A stretch of 64,000 nt of DNA, taken from the NCBI GenBank assembly GCA_026075535.2, contig AP026544.2, positions 7,192,001 to 7,256,000 of the forward strand, given 5' to 3'. Under the pieces are notes generated by a model. That model did not search any database, was not told where the DNA came from, and saw only the letters and a list, made by a program, of their open reading frames with translations. The stretch's first letter is position 1. The number at the start of each line of letters is the position of its first letter. This DNA comes from Tricholoma matsutake. Lineage: Eukaryota; Basidiomycota; Agaricomycetes; Agaricales; Tricholomataceae. Shown here piece by piece: positions 1-11,161 of this stretch. Made by a program: the position numbers and the translations under genes.

Positions 1-387
1 TGCAATAGAAATTAACTTCTTTCAAATCCTGCAACCCCCTTGATACCGACCCCTTCGGGGAACATTGTCGTGGCTGAACATTGAACAGACTAAATAAGAC
101 AGAGACAATGTATTTTTAACCATATGAAATCTGCTTAGATTGTCCAACTACATATTATTGACTGACACACGTAGACTATAGCGAAGAACAAAGATAAAAA
201 GACCAGTAGATTGGAAGAGAGGATAACAGATAAGCAAGAGGTAGATAGATGATATATATCGCCAACCCAACGGTTAGAATTATCAGATGCCGACGTTCCA
301 TTCTACCCAAGAAAGAAAGCGATGTTTAGAAACTGGGACACGCAGCATCGGTTGAGATGGACTTGCAAGGTGTAGAAGGAAAGAGAA
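1..387. other. 3' flank of the G-alpha gene, no gene seen
   Basis: I see no convincing reading frame or RNA gene here. It is the region downstream of the minus-strand G-alpha gene and probably holds its 3' UTR. Confidence 0.4.
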
Positions 388-2596
388 TTACAGTAGATCC
401 GCTCGTCGTAGATGTTCTCTTAGTATGGACTCTTCAACTGTGAACGAACGTTGAGCGCATGAAATTCGGGGAGAAATGTACACGAATACCTGCTCCTAAT
501 GTAACTGCTGTAGATTTTGTGTCCTGTAAAGGAACGTTAGCCAGCAAACATCATAACGCACGACTTGGCACGAGGCTAGGCGGCAGACAGCAGAAAAAAT
601 AGTATCAAACAGGAGATAGACTCACGATCACCGAAGTCAAATACATGTAAAATGAGCGCGGCACAGGAGAATGTTGTTTCAAGATCTCTTTGAAATGCTG
701 CTGGAAATCTACGTGATGCGAGAGAAAATTAGCGAGCAACAATTGTAATTGTTGGAAATACACTTGCATCTGGTGGCGGTGGGAAGGTCGTTTTTGCGAT
801 CGCCGAAACTGGGCACCGAATCTCGTATCCGAACTCCACGTTGCAGCTTTGCTTGGAGTAGGTCACATTTGTTTAGGACTTGATGAAGGAACGATGTAAG
901 GACGAACCACCAAGGCATGAGACGAGCGCGGAATTGACTTACACAGGATGACCTGTGTCCGGGCTAATAGTTTGCAGGAGCAAACAGATTTCCATAGAAG
1001 GTAGCTGTCTTCTAGACGGTTGACATGCCTGTCTTCTGCTAACTTCTCGTCAAAAGGGGAAACTGCAAGATTGAGGTGTCAGGGCCGCGACAATCAAAAG
1101 ATAGGGTTATCAATGCCTACGTGGACTGTATTGTATGCGAAAAAGCGCCACAATATTAACGGATACAATCGAATACGTCAGATGTCATTGCGTACTCACG
1201 CAAGGAAGATAATAGCATCCACTAGATTGTATACCAGGTCAATAACTGGGAGGGGCAAGTGTTGAAGGACACTCACTATCGTCGAAATAAGGATACCAAG
1301 CTGCCCTCTAAGGAAGAGGAATAAGTCTTTGCATACATATTTTCAGAAGGTTTGACTTACACTGCTCCGTGTGCCCCCGACATCGAACAGCCTCCATTCT
1401 TGACCCACTGCCCGACCTGGATGACATGAACAGATCGAATAGAAAGGACATCATGCTATGGTCGAACTCACCATGATCGAATATGAATCGATATTCTTGT
1501 ACACCAAGTGTCCGTAGACGGGCACGAATAACATCGTCATCTGTAGGTTGATAGTTTCGCGTGGCTATCCGCTCTGCATCGTTAAGAAAGCTAGTCACAG
1601 TCAGAGAACCGCCGTCAGTCATAAAACGTGGGACTTTTACTCACAAGCCTGCAGAGTCCTCTATCCGAACCTTCCGCCGGCCCAACATCTCCTTCACTGT
1701 CGGGTCCTCCCAAATAGCTTTAATGTCGTCCCTGCAGGATGCAATGATATCAGAGACATCATCTTCGCGGTCCTTGCCCTTTCGGACTGAACCTGGTGTT
1801 TCTGGGCGTGCATAGCGCATTGTGCGAAATTTGTCAAGGGCGCTCTTCCAGCCGTTCGACGAATTGACGGAGAACTCTTGAAGGACTCGTCGATTGTTTA
1901 TCATATCAAAGGGAGCAGCAGTCGTAACTCCAGAAGAAGTATAGAGTTCTGTAGCCCCTGCCCCGAGTTTCTGTTCGAGGTCGCTCTGTACCCCAGTAAG
2001 AGGACCGAGTCGCATCTTAAGTAGTCGATGCTTCTCCTTGAACCTCAGAGGAGGCAGCGTATTTGCATTTCGGCGTATAGGTACTTCTTCAATGGAGTCA
2101 TCGTCTGCGTGGGGATCGAACATCACGCCTGACATTTCTTGGGTGAGGTGTTCGAGAATCTCGTTCACGTTGCGAACGAGGTTGAGTTGAATGACAGAAC
2201 GCCATGAAGCGCGCTCTTCAGACCACTCCCGACGGGCGTAGGTGAGTTGAAAGTCTGACAATAGTTGAACACTCCTGATTGTGATGAATTGAATGTGAAC
2301 CCTACTTTTAAGCGTGGCAGTTTTGCCACTCTCACTCTGCCCTGGAACATGCATCGAGTTCAACCATGGGTAAATCTAAATGGGAGAGATAGGAACACAC
2401 CAAGCAATAACAACTTGACAGGCTTCCTTTTCCGCCTCTCTCCTTCTTTCTCCCTCTTCAACTGCTCGTCGATCTCGTCGCTTACCTTCCTCGCTTCCGC
2501 TTCCGCAAGCTCTCTCGCATGCCGTTGCTCAAATGTTTCGTCTGGAGGGGGTGCAATAGCCAATGATAGAGGGTCTTCCTCGAACGAACGTCCCAT
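388..2596 (-). CDS. Heterotrimeric G protein alpha subunit, atypical long fungal form
   Basis: A multi-exon G-alpha on the minus strand. The start is the ATG at 2594-2596 and the stop is TAA at 388-390. Exon 1 encodes a charged N-terminus and the beta strand KLLLLG. After an intron the P-loop is completed as GQSESGKT. Later exons give the helical domain with a long insert (about 2.1-1.65 kb), switch I (IRARLRTLGV), switch II (LFDVGGTRSS, then AAWYPYFDD), switch III/alpha-3 (AEDRHVNRLEDSYLLWKSVC), the NKCD guanine-specificity motif and a YLTSVID strand in place of the usual TCAT loop. The C-terminal tail reads REHLRRADLL. Known role: GTP-dependent signalling from membrane receptors. Oddities: the catalytic Gln of DVGGQ is Thr (codon 1370-1372). 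The product is about 500 residues against about 355 for a canonical subunit. Gly2 is present, but position 6 is Glu, so classical myristoylation is doubtful. Several introns were placed by family similarity only. Confidence 0.88.
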
Positions 2597-3189
2597 GGTG
2601 TTGGCTGGTCTGGAAGTTGAACCACAAATATCTAGGAGTGAAACTGAAGAAACGGCAAGAAAAGTTATGAAAGTAGAAGAAGGAGTAGCAATGAGTCGTA
2701 CGTTTCATGATGCCAATCTCATTATTACTGATTTCGCAAAGGGCATAGATTTCGATGCTCGACGGTTCAAGTTTCAAGTTCGCTGATCCACCTAATTGGG
2801 ATTGTTCTCAGGGTCCAAACCGAATCGGATTGCATATAAATGCACAGCATGCGCTCATCTCCATCTAAGCCCGTTCACCCCCCAAGCCGCCCGGGCATCC
2901 GTGTGCTCTTTTGGTTCATTCGTCTTATGCACACTGTGCCTTTAGCGGTCATATCTCCAATTCATGTTTCTCGTATCCATTGGTCCTCCGTTGCTAAGCA
3001 CCCGTGGCAGCACATGTGCCATAATGGGTCGTTTCTGCTCTACTTACCGACGGGCGTTATACCGGGCATCGAACTTGGCAGCGATGTAGATCAATAGAAG
3101 AAATCCAGAATCTCATGTTTAGCAGGTCAGATGTGTTGACTTGACCTGTCAATTATTGTAGAACTGCCCTGTCCTTCACTACATCAGTT
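2597..3189. other. Upstream region of the G-alpha gene
   Basis: Probably contains the promoter and 5' UTR of the minus-strand G-alpha gene. A short plus-strand frame at 2840-3097 has no recognisable domain and I do not call it. Confidence 0.3.
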
Positions 3190-3600
3190 CTTAGGATCAG
3201 AGCATTGGACAAATCACTTTCTCATCCGTCATGAGCGGAAGATGTGGGTGACGCTCAACAACATTCTTGATAAGCCTATGATGAACATTGCCTTTGGATC
3301 CCGAATAAGCTGCAACAAGCGCCTCTCGATAAATGGAGAAATATTTTCGTTCAATCTGTCCGACTCACCGCAACAGGTGAATCATTACCGCGATAACGGG
3401 GCAAGCTAGGTCATTCCTGTTAAGTCTGCGAACCATGTAAGTCAAGCGAGAGCCGCTCCTCAATGCAGCATCTTGATCGGTCCGAAATGCCTAAACGTTC
3501 GTCAAAATTTCCCGTCCTCGTCCACCTTCGATCTTTGATGTGTGGAAATGTGCGCGCGTCCTTTTCAAGTTGATGAATACACCAACCCATCGTCAGTATG
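3190..3600 (-). pseudogene. Unidentified coding-like tract, probably decayed
   Basis: On the minus strand one frame reads through RSGSRLTYMVRRLNRND, then an in-frame TGA near 3365, then KYFSIYREALVAAY and HHRLIKNVVERHPHLPLMTD before a stop near 3193. The amino-acid composition looks genuinely coding and continues in the same frame across the TGA, so a single nonsense change is likelier than an intron. Upstream exons could not be joined in phase. I do not recognise the family and assign no function. Confidence 0.3.
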
Positions 3601-5094
3601 ATGTGGCAGATCCCCAGAATTTAATTTGCTGTACCCTCGCGCTGATAATCTATCTCGCCAAGATAAGCGTGGTGGCAATGGCATAATTTCAAACCAGTTC
3701 GTGGCATAGATTTAACACAGGTCTCCCGATAGTTATCTCATGTATTTTAGATATACATACATGCTGCCGAGTAGAAAAGAGTAAGTCCATCTCATGTTAA
3801 GTATAATCCACACGGACTATGAAAGTTTGACAGATTTGATGATCGAATACACGGGGCTAAGCAACTAAGAGACTGAGATAATATTATTAACTTTTCTGAC
3901 GCAACGCATCTGTGAGACCGGAGATTTGTTTTCAGACCATTGGGAAGTCAGCCCTGAGCTACAGACGTCGCGATAGAAACGGAACATATACATAATACAT
4001 ACCTTCAATGGTGTTGAAGAGCCGATAAGGTCTAGTCTGTAACACATCGATCTGCAAAGCAAGGATTTGCAATTGGTGTCCTCGGGATGCGTGGCCGTGG
4101 AACAAGGCTACAAAGGTGGCTCTATGTCGTAATCGCATCGACTGAATGATCTCTTCCCCCAGAACAATTGACTCACCTGATACTGACCTTCCTACCGAGG
4201 ATAGAGTTGTAAGCTATTGTAAGTCAGAATTATGATCGGATGAAAATTTATTGGAGGCCATCATGTGGCTTGTCCCAAAAGATCATAGGCGACTGCGTGT
4301 AGATCAGTCGTTCCGTCAACAGCAGGCACACGCATACCTTATTCCTAGCTCCTATCAAGTGAAGTAGCACTAAAATCTAGATGTTGGGGCGACCTTTCCC
4401 GAACATAAGCCGTTAAACGTCCGTTCGTGTGATCGTCCTCTCACAAAAATACCATGGAGGTGTCGGTTCCCGGGAAGGCTCGATAGCTCAAGTGCCGCAC
4501 CTGATGTCGACATTCGACAGCAAAAATGATCTCCAATGGCACTCCAGGATGCAACGTAGCTTCATAGGAAACCTGAAATGGAATATTATCAGTAGTGCTA
4601 GGGCCAGCATTGTGAATTACTCAGTCAAGAGGATGGAGAGGGACCACCATTATTATAATGATTGCATCAGTATGATTGAGGATCGTGTTAAGCATTAGCG
4701 AGTGAGCACTAAAGTGGTAGGCAATGTACACAGTCTGTGCCGATTTTGTGTGGACACCGAGGATCCACTTCTTCCCGGTTGCCTAATCAGGACAGTGCTA
4801 AGTAAGATGTTGGTCAAATGACTAGAAGTTCCCATTTGGACAGCCGCGATTCGAGATACGGTTTCAGGGAACAAACTCTTGACTCTTGGAAGTCGGTGTC
4901 TCACTGCAACTGGGTAGTGGAAAGCCATCGGGAAGAAAAGGCACTAGACGTCAATGAATTCCTTCCCTCTGCCAGTGGATGATGCAATGAATTGAATCAT
5001 TGCCGAAGGCGGGGCCAACTTCTGGAGCTCTTGGATCCATCCTTGCAATCCTATTAGAAATTCTCCTGAGATGGAAGCCTGCTCACACTGCTTG
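3601..5094. other. Long stretch with no recognisable gene
   Basis: Short frames exist on both strands (for example 3865-4062 and 4695-4928, minus) but show no domain, no sensible exon chain and no family resemblance I can support. It may contain the decayed 3' part of the ankyrin/MYND pseudogene that lies to the right. Confidence 0.3.
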
Positions 5095-6840
5095 TCAGAG
5101 CCGCATATCACTTTTATGTGATATCCAGGCTGAGTTCTGGCAACGGCTGCAATAACCAGCCTGAGACTAGAGCGATGGTGAATAAGCTCGGGACTGAAAA
5201 ATCTAAATTATACTCACACACGATCTTACAGAACTTCAACGTCACTTCTTTGCTCTCACTCTTCTTACATCCTTCCCCTTCACATACCCTGACCAGCGCT
5301 CCATTCCATGTCCCTATCTTTGCAGCCTTTTTTATTTCAAATTTTGGACGTAGGTCGTCGGATTCAGCGATATATTTATTCACAAGGGCATTCCAAGTGC
5401 TTTATTCTGCTCTCAAAGGGTGCGACTACGATTTCTTCCGTAAGGCCTGGGTAAGAACAGATGAATGGAGATCTTCCTATATCGAGAGCCGGAAATAACC
5501 TACTTTGGGACAGAGCCAGATTGAGGAATAGCACCATACGCAAGTGCGCGATCAACCAGTCCTTTGGCGAGGAACTCTGATGTCATTTTAGACACTTCAG
5601 GATTATTATTACCGTGTTGAATTGAGATACTAGTGAGTTCTTCCTCGTCGTCCATGCCCAGAAGGGCTTGCAACTCAGCTATTTGATTCATTGTAGCATG
5701 AGCAGCTGAAACTGGGTGGCATCTTCTTGTCTGATGCGTTACCAAAGCCGTGAATGATTCTCTGCGATTTTTTGTTCCACTCTTCCATCACCCATCAATC
5801 ATAGATTTTTTCAGAACCGCAGACACAAATGAAGTAAGTGGAGGTTGCTTTCCGTGACAATCACAGTCTTGTGTGACCAGCAAGGGCATATGGGACGATT
5901 CGCAGATGGTCGTTTTCTTTCCACCGACGACGCGAAATACGACATCAAATTGGCGCGCGGAGTAGCGCCATGCTCCAATAACAGAGAAATGGTCTCCCAA
6001 TTTGCCGATTGACGCGCAAGATGCAGCACAGAGACCCCTTCAACGTGCGCATTGGGATATAGCATGACTGAAATCTACATTTTTCCATATTGTTCCATCA
6101 TCATGCCAGATTTCATGCAGTGCCATGCTCCGTGATATGACATTTATGGACTTGAATGCAACCATTTCTGGAGGGGCTAGATAAAGAGGTGAAATGCCTC
6201 TGCAATCTGTTTTGTCAGCCGTTAAACCCATCGAAGGTTAGGAGAAGAACATCTCCATCGAAACATGCCAGATGGATGAAGTCCGGCCTGCTTCCTCCGT
6301 AAAACAAGCGACATCGGATGGATCAGGGGAGTGGTTGAGTCCAATTCCTCATCTGAAGCCGGTTGTTATGAGCCTCTTCAGTATACTTTAGACGGATTTT
6401 TGACGTGATAGGACTTGTGGGATGAATCGGGTAGAAGTCACTCAGTGGCTGTGATCAGGATGGCATATTTGTTCAGAACGGAAATGAAGTCAAAGAGTTT
6501 ACGTAATCTCCCAATGAGCACAGTTCCTAATGCTCCATTCATTTTATTACTATTCCGTCTCGCAAGAGACACTGCTAGTAATATGGCTTCATGTTTGTCG
6601 TTACCTTCAATGTAACGTTGTAACTCATCATTGTCCTACAGGGCCTTGGACAATGGAGACACTGGTCCGAGAATGCTTCGCTTTGCAAAGGATATGAGTG
6701 GCTTGCCGACTTTGGGACACATCAAGTGGATACTTCCACATGCGTAAGTTGCAAACGTCTGCGAATAGTAACAGGGTCGTAGCCATTCAGATAAAGAAGA
6801 TCATCTGTTCCTGACAACGAAGGATTGGTGGTTAATGCAT
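5095..6840 (-). pseudogene. Ankyrin / zinc-ribbon / MYND-finger protein, broken
   Basis: Minus-strand remains of an agaricomycete family with ankyrin-like repeats followed by two zinc-binding modules. In order: NPSLSGTDDLLYLNGYDPVT (about 6.8 kb), GSIHLMCPKVGKPLISFAKR, then KAL, an in-frame TAG and DNDELQRYIEGNDKHEA near 6.63 kb. Next come an ankyrin unit with ISLLLEHGATPRANLM (about 6.0 kb), a CPCW ... DCHGK ... FICVCGSEKIYD zinc module (5.78-5.91 kb) spread over three frames with TGA where the terminal Cys pair belongs, and a MYND finger (CEGEGCKK ... YCSRCQNSAWISHK, 5.1-5.3 kb). The nonsense codon and several frame changes make it a pseudogene. Intact members are predicted to be protein- or peptide-binding scaffolds; the exact function is unknown. 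Family assignment is fairly sure, the exact ends are not. Confidence 0.7.
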
Positions 6841-6969
6841 AGTGGTATCCTCACTCCTTAGACAGATCTCATTGTCACGCCAATGCTTCTAGGTTTGCCC
6901 GTTATCGATTGATGCACGAGGCCCAGAGCTAGAAAGGGCTGTGGGGCATCAACGATCTCATTTTCGCTG

Positions 6970-7430
6970 AGATAAAAGACCACAACATCAGACAATATCC
7001 ATTCTGGTCGTCGGAGGCATCAGTCAAGGAAGCGCTGTACATCTCGATACTCACCGCTCTCACAACAACTCATCCCCTTGCCGAAGTTTCATCCTCAGCG
7101 GTTACATTCCGTTGAGAAAGAATGCACGTCAACATTTAGCTATGCGTTACTGCCTCATCTTAACGTGCTACGTAGATCGCGTCCCCAATTGCCCGATCAT
7201 TACCTATATTCTGGGCTCACGGTCGAGTCGACTTCTCTTTCGAGACTGCCGAAACTCTGACATCTGAGCTAGTTTCGCACCACCGACCAACGTCTTATCC
7301 TTGACCTTATGAAGGACAATGGCATCGACGGACTGAGAAGCAGATTTGTTACGTATGATCAGTTGGGCCATTGGATCGTTCTAGAAGAGATGAAGGATCT
7401 AAGTGTGTGGATTGAGTCTTGCGTGCCACA
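6970..7430 (+). pseudogene. Acyl-protein thioesterase / lysophospholipase-like, broken
   Basis: Alpha/beta-hydrolase pieces of the acyl-protein thioesterase (phospholipase/carboxylesterase) type occur in the right order but in changing frames. The nucleophile elbow is SILVVGGISQGSAV at about 6.99 kb. It is followed by ILTALTTTHPLAEV, then FILSGYIPLRKNARQHLAM, then SLPIFWAHGRVDF (catalytic Asp region) and ETAETLTSEL, and finally FVTYDQLGHWIVLEEMKDL with the catalytic His, ending near WIESCVP. Ser, Asp and His of the triad are all still readable, but at least three frame changes separate them, and the N-terminal third was not found. Intact relatives depalmitoylate proteins or cleave lysophospholipids in the cytosol. 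Introns could explain one shift but not all. Confidence 0.7.
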
Positions 7431-7722
7431 CATTAAGGGTGTGGATCAGAGACATTTTGCCGTTCAAAACATCATACAGGATTCGAGATTCCTCCAAAGC
7501 GGACGAGGACTTGGTCAAACAGGCCCTGATCACCACATGAAACTAAATCTGTTTAGTGTTTCATGTTATTCTTTCGTGTGTGTGTTATCTAGGAGGGAGT
7601 GTACATCACGAAGGTCAGTCGTCTAGACAGCAGCTCTTCTAGTTGAGTTCATGGCAATGGACAGTTTTAACATGAAATCAGTTGTCAAGGTGGCGGGGAA
7701 TCGGTAAGGTACAAACAGATGG
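7431..7722. other. Spacer between pseudogene and TIR element
   Basis: No gene recognised. The right edge carries the 8-bp target-site copy ggtgagcc (7723-7730) of the adjacent transposable element. Confidence 0.4.
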
Positions 7723-7730
7723 GGTGAGCC

Positions 7731-8489
7731 AGGACCCCTGAAAGTTCACCCAAATGCCTGATCCGGTTGGTCCTAATTTTTATCCGGACAGGTTTGGGCG
7801 GTTTTTATCCGGAAATTGCCTCAGGCGTCCAGATTGCCCGGTTTTTATCCGCACCAAACCTCAGGCATCTGCTAAAATCTCTTTTTTTTCCTCTGCTGCG
7901 CAGCAAATGATGCCTTAGAGCTACATATCATGAGACTGACATGGTACGTAGTACAAGGTGCTGCACAGGATGCATATAACTATGTCGTCAAGAGGTAGAA
8001 CCTTCTTTCGACGTCCAGCCAACGACGTCACTGCCTTTATTATGTTAGCGCAGCCTTCCTTCGAGGTCCTAAATAGTATCCCATCCTGCTGTGAAATCTT
8101 CAATCTGTTCTCTAATATAGCTGGTGCAGAGGCAAGGGTGCAGAGAAAAGCTGATGAAGGTACCAAAGAAAACATTCCTTTCTGTTAGTACATAATAAGC
8201 GCCATCGTTCAATGAATTAACAGGTGTTATAGTCTAATAGTTACTGCTCTGCTTTGTACATCATTGTTATTGCCTAGGAGGTGTTGGGTTCAATTCCTGT
8301 ATGTTCTTATTTTTATCCGCACTCGGACCAGGCCTTCAGTCGTTTGGTCTGTTTTTATCCACACGACTGCCTCAGGGATCTCCCCAAAATTTCTCAGTTT
8401 TTATCCGGATTGACTCAGGCATTTCCGGATTTTTGGCTGGTTTTTATCTGCACTTGCCTCAGGCATTTGGGTGAACTTCCAGGGGTCCT
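7731..8489. mobile_element. Non-autonomous TIR transposon (MITE) with 8-bp TSD
   Basis: A 759-bp element with near-perfect terminal inverted repeats of about 31 bp. The left end starts AGGACCCCTGAAAGTTCACC, and the reverse complement of the right end differs at one position. It is flanked by a perfect 8-bp direct repeat, ggtgagcc, at 7723-7730 and 8490-8497. Seven copies of a TTTTTATCCG-like motif lie in the two subterminal regions, all on the same strand. It has no transposase. An 8-bp duplication with subterminal motifs fits the hAT or the KDZ (Kyakuja-Dileera-Zisupton) superfamilies; which one cannot be decided without an autonomous relative. The first 150 bp or so resemble 26955-27110. 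Confidence 0.85.
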
Positions 8490-8644
8490 GGTGAGCCAGA
8501 GAATGCAGTTGCTGCGGCAGACGTTTCAAAAATGCGATGCCTCCGAGTCGTCCTGAGCCAACAGTGGGTGGCGTAATGTATGTTTGAAGGCTTTATAGGT
8601 CCCTTCTGGTTAGTGAAATGGACAATGTGACATTTCAAACTACA

Positions 8645-10506
8645 AACATCAATCCATCTTGAATCCATCCTTTGAGAAACACTAGGCACAAGAGCCCACA
8701 TTAGTAGACATCATTGCTACCCAACTAAAGTAGAAGGATATGCATGTTAGCAATTTGTTCCACTAAGACTTCGAAAGACAATTAACATGGCCGAATCCAA
8801 ATATACTCACAGAGGTTGTAGGTTCTTCACTCCAAATTTAGAAGAAAATACACCTGTAATGAACGGAAGTACGACACTGCCCACTTGCCCAAACCCTGCG
8901 ATCCAGCTAATTGAGCCAGTGAGCAACCAGCGCGGCAGTACACGACCAGCATGGTTCATCGCAATGGGGTACATGGGCCCAAGGACTAATGACACCGCGA
9001 CAGCATCACTGATCATGGAAGGCACAAACCAGATGACAATTCCAAGGCTTCGGTGTGGATACGTGAGTGGTAGCAAAAAAGATGGAAAGAAGAATGGAGA
9101 CATACATGATTGCGAGAAACGCGTAGATGAAGAGAACACGACGTTCACCAACCTAGCAGGGGCGATGTTAGCTTAGAGGCAGCCAAGTGTGGAGAATATG
9201 ACTGACTTTCTGGTTCACCCATGGAAGTGCGATATGGCCGAACATCATGCCTGGGTGTCCAGGGAAAGTGGAATGAGTATGTGTTAGGAAAGGTTTTTGT
9301 GCGATGTCGTACCGCCAAAGAAGCCAACCGAAATGTATCCAGATGATGGACTACCATTTCTAACGGTTTTGATGAATGTCACGATCCATCCTAGCATACA
9401 GTATCAAGATGGAGTTTTGAATTTAAAGAAGTTATGCACCACCAATTGTGAACTCGACCCCGATATACACAAGGGTGAAACATGCAAGGAGATGAACCAT
9501 CTTTAGTCTGAGAATTTGACAGAATTTGCTATCGTTGCTGGCACCCTGCTCCACTACTGGATCCCCAATTTGCACAAGACATTCTGTCATCCATGAATCG
9601 ATGGACGGGTCGAGAATGTAAGGGCAGGAAACATACCATCATGAGTTTTAAACCGGAACACAGTTATGAGGCTGATGGTATTTATAATTGCAAAACAAAG
9701 TGAGAAGAGGAAATGGAAGGACCAATGGCGCATCTGAGCGAACTGTGACCAAGGCCCCAGCACCTAACTGTGCAATGGCTTAGCTGCATGGATGTTTTTT
9801 TTTTTTTGATTTATAAAGAATTACGCGCCATATGCAGCCTGTACAGTGCCCATCTTTGTTTCAGAGTTAACTTTGAGACTTGCAACGAATCCGATAACTT
9901 GGATATTCTGTCCCTAGACTTCAGATATTTGTGCTTGCTCCCGATAGTATGATGTCTCGCCTGAATCGCTTGCACGAGGTTGCATATATGGGGAACGGTA
10001 AAGCTGGAGCTTGAAGTGTGTAGGCTATGACTTGGCAGAGGGAACCTGAAGAATAGTAAAACTCTGTCTATACCATTTACTAGTAGAGGAATATACCTAA
10101 TACAAGGATCTTCAGAGCAGCGAGTCAGATGAGATGAAATGCCATTAAAACATTACACACTTTCCTATATAAATGTTACCCACAATTATCTTCATCAATT
10201 AAACCCCAAGCAGCAATGATCGTGTACACGGTAAACTTCCTGTATTCTGGGTAAAAGTGGACCAAGTGATCCATCATTCCACCCAAGGAGGAACATATTC
10301 CAGGAGAGAGCTAGAAGCTGGAGACTGACTTATTTCTTGGTCATAATAGGAATTGAAAGTGCGGTGGGTCGAGCCTGTTCAGTTATGGGATCTACAGCGC
10401 CTACAACATTGTTGCTTGCAGGTGCTTCGGACAACAGTTGGAGCTGATGATCATCGACCAGCTTGCGATGAGTGGAGTTGCCTTGGATTTGGAGTTCAAT
10501 TTCTGA
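8645..10506 (-). pseudogene. MFS transporter, frameshifted
   Basis: Minus-strand major facilitator superfamily transporter of the fungal BSC6-like type. The likely start is the ATG near 10506 (MSEIELQIQGN), a cytosolic tail. Exons then give QLLALSWNMFLLGWNDGSLG and PLLPRIQEVYR (TM1), VIAYTLQAPALPFPIYA, GFVASLKVNSETKMGTVQAA, HFLFSLCFAIINTISLITVF, VHLLACFTLVYIGVEFTIGG, WIVTFIKTVRNG, RRVLFIYAFLAI, LGIVIWFVPSMISDAVAVS, then GPMYPIAMNHAGRVLPRWLL and GSISWIAGFGQVGSVVLPF. Most exons join in phase, but GALVT to FAQMRHW needs a frame change, the segment at 9.9-10.2 kb is decayed, and the last exon shifts between VAMMST and MWALVPSVSQ. It was probably a multi-pass plasma-membrane carrier; the substrate is unknown. 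Decay is likely but could partly reflect assembly error. Confidence 0.7.
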
Positions 10507-10639
10507 CATCAGAGATTTTGCATGGTGAAAGTGATGCATAAGACATGCCGATGGTGCCGCAGTATCCTGTGACCTGATCAACAGAGTTGCGTTGCATATA
10601 AATCTTTAAGTGCCCTTACCAAATTCTCTGTGAGTTTCT

Positions 10640-11161
10640 ATGGTTCCTGGAAGCTGGGGAAATTATGCTCTAAACATCATATCATCTGCTACTCCTGTCC
10701 AACCCACTAGTTATCCTGTTCATACAGATTATTTCTATGCTACACCACCAGCAACTTCCCAATGTGTCTTCCAATATACCCCACCATTGGCATCTGTCAC
10801 ACACGCATTGCAGCCTCCAACATCCAAATGCAGGCATGACGAGAACACAGATCCTGCCACTCTATCTCCTCTTGCAGTTCCTGATGTTTCCCAAAAGAGA
10901 AGGAAGTATACTCGAGATACCCATACCACAGATGATAGACTACAGGTTGTCTTTGCTGCTATCAAAGAGGTGAATTGGAATCTTTCAGAATTTCTCCACT
11001 ATGCTTTTCAGTACCGAGAGGAGGACAAAACCAGTATCCATCGCTCCAAAAGTCATGCAGCACACATACATCCCTTTCTCAAGGGAAACAGCACTTATAC
11101 CCCAGCATCGGTTTCGGTCCGAGTTCTATGCCGCCCTATCAGCGCGTCTATCAGCGATTAG
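10640..11161 (+). pseudogene. Fragment of a dispersed agaricomycete hypothetical family
   Basis: A 173-codon frame with a Pro/Ser/Thr-rich N-terminus, a basic patch (SQKRRKYTRD) and a segment DDRLQVVFAAIKEVNWNLSE, FLHYAFQYREEDKTSI, AAHIHPFLKGNSTYTP. From memory, this last segment resembles the N-terminal module of repeated hypothetical proteins that litter mushroom genomes, often near transposons. After NSTYTP the similarity stops and the frame ends within 20 residues, so it is probably truncated or shifted. It lies about 130 bp from the divergent MFS start. No function is known. Confidence 0.4.

Noticed and set aside
7731..8489. Solo LTR interpretation
   Set aside because: The two ends are inverted, not TG...CA direct ends, and the duplication is 8 bp rather than the 4-6 bp usual for LTR elements.
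8787..9176. Plus-strand 129-codon frame
   Set aside because: It is the antisense of the MFS exon with clear membrane helices on the minus strand.
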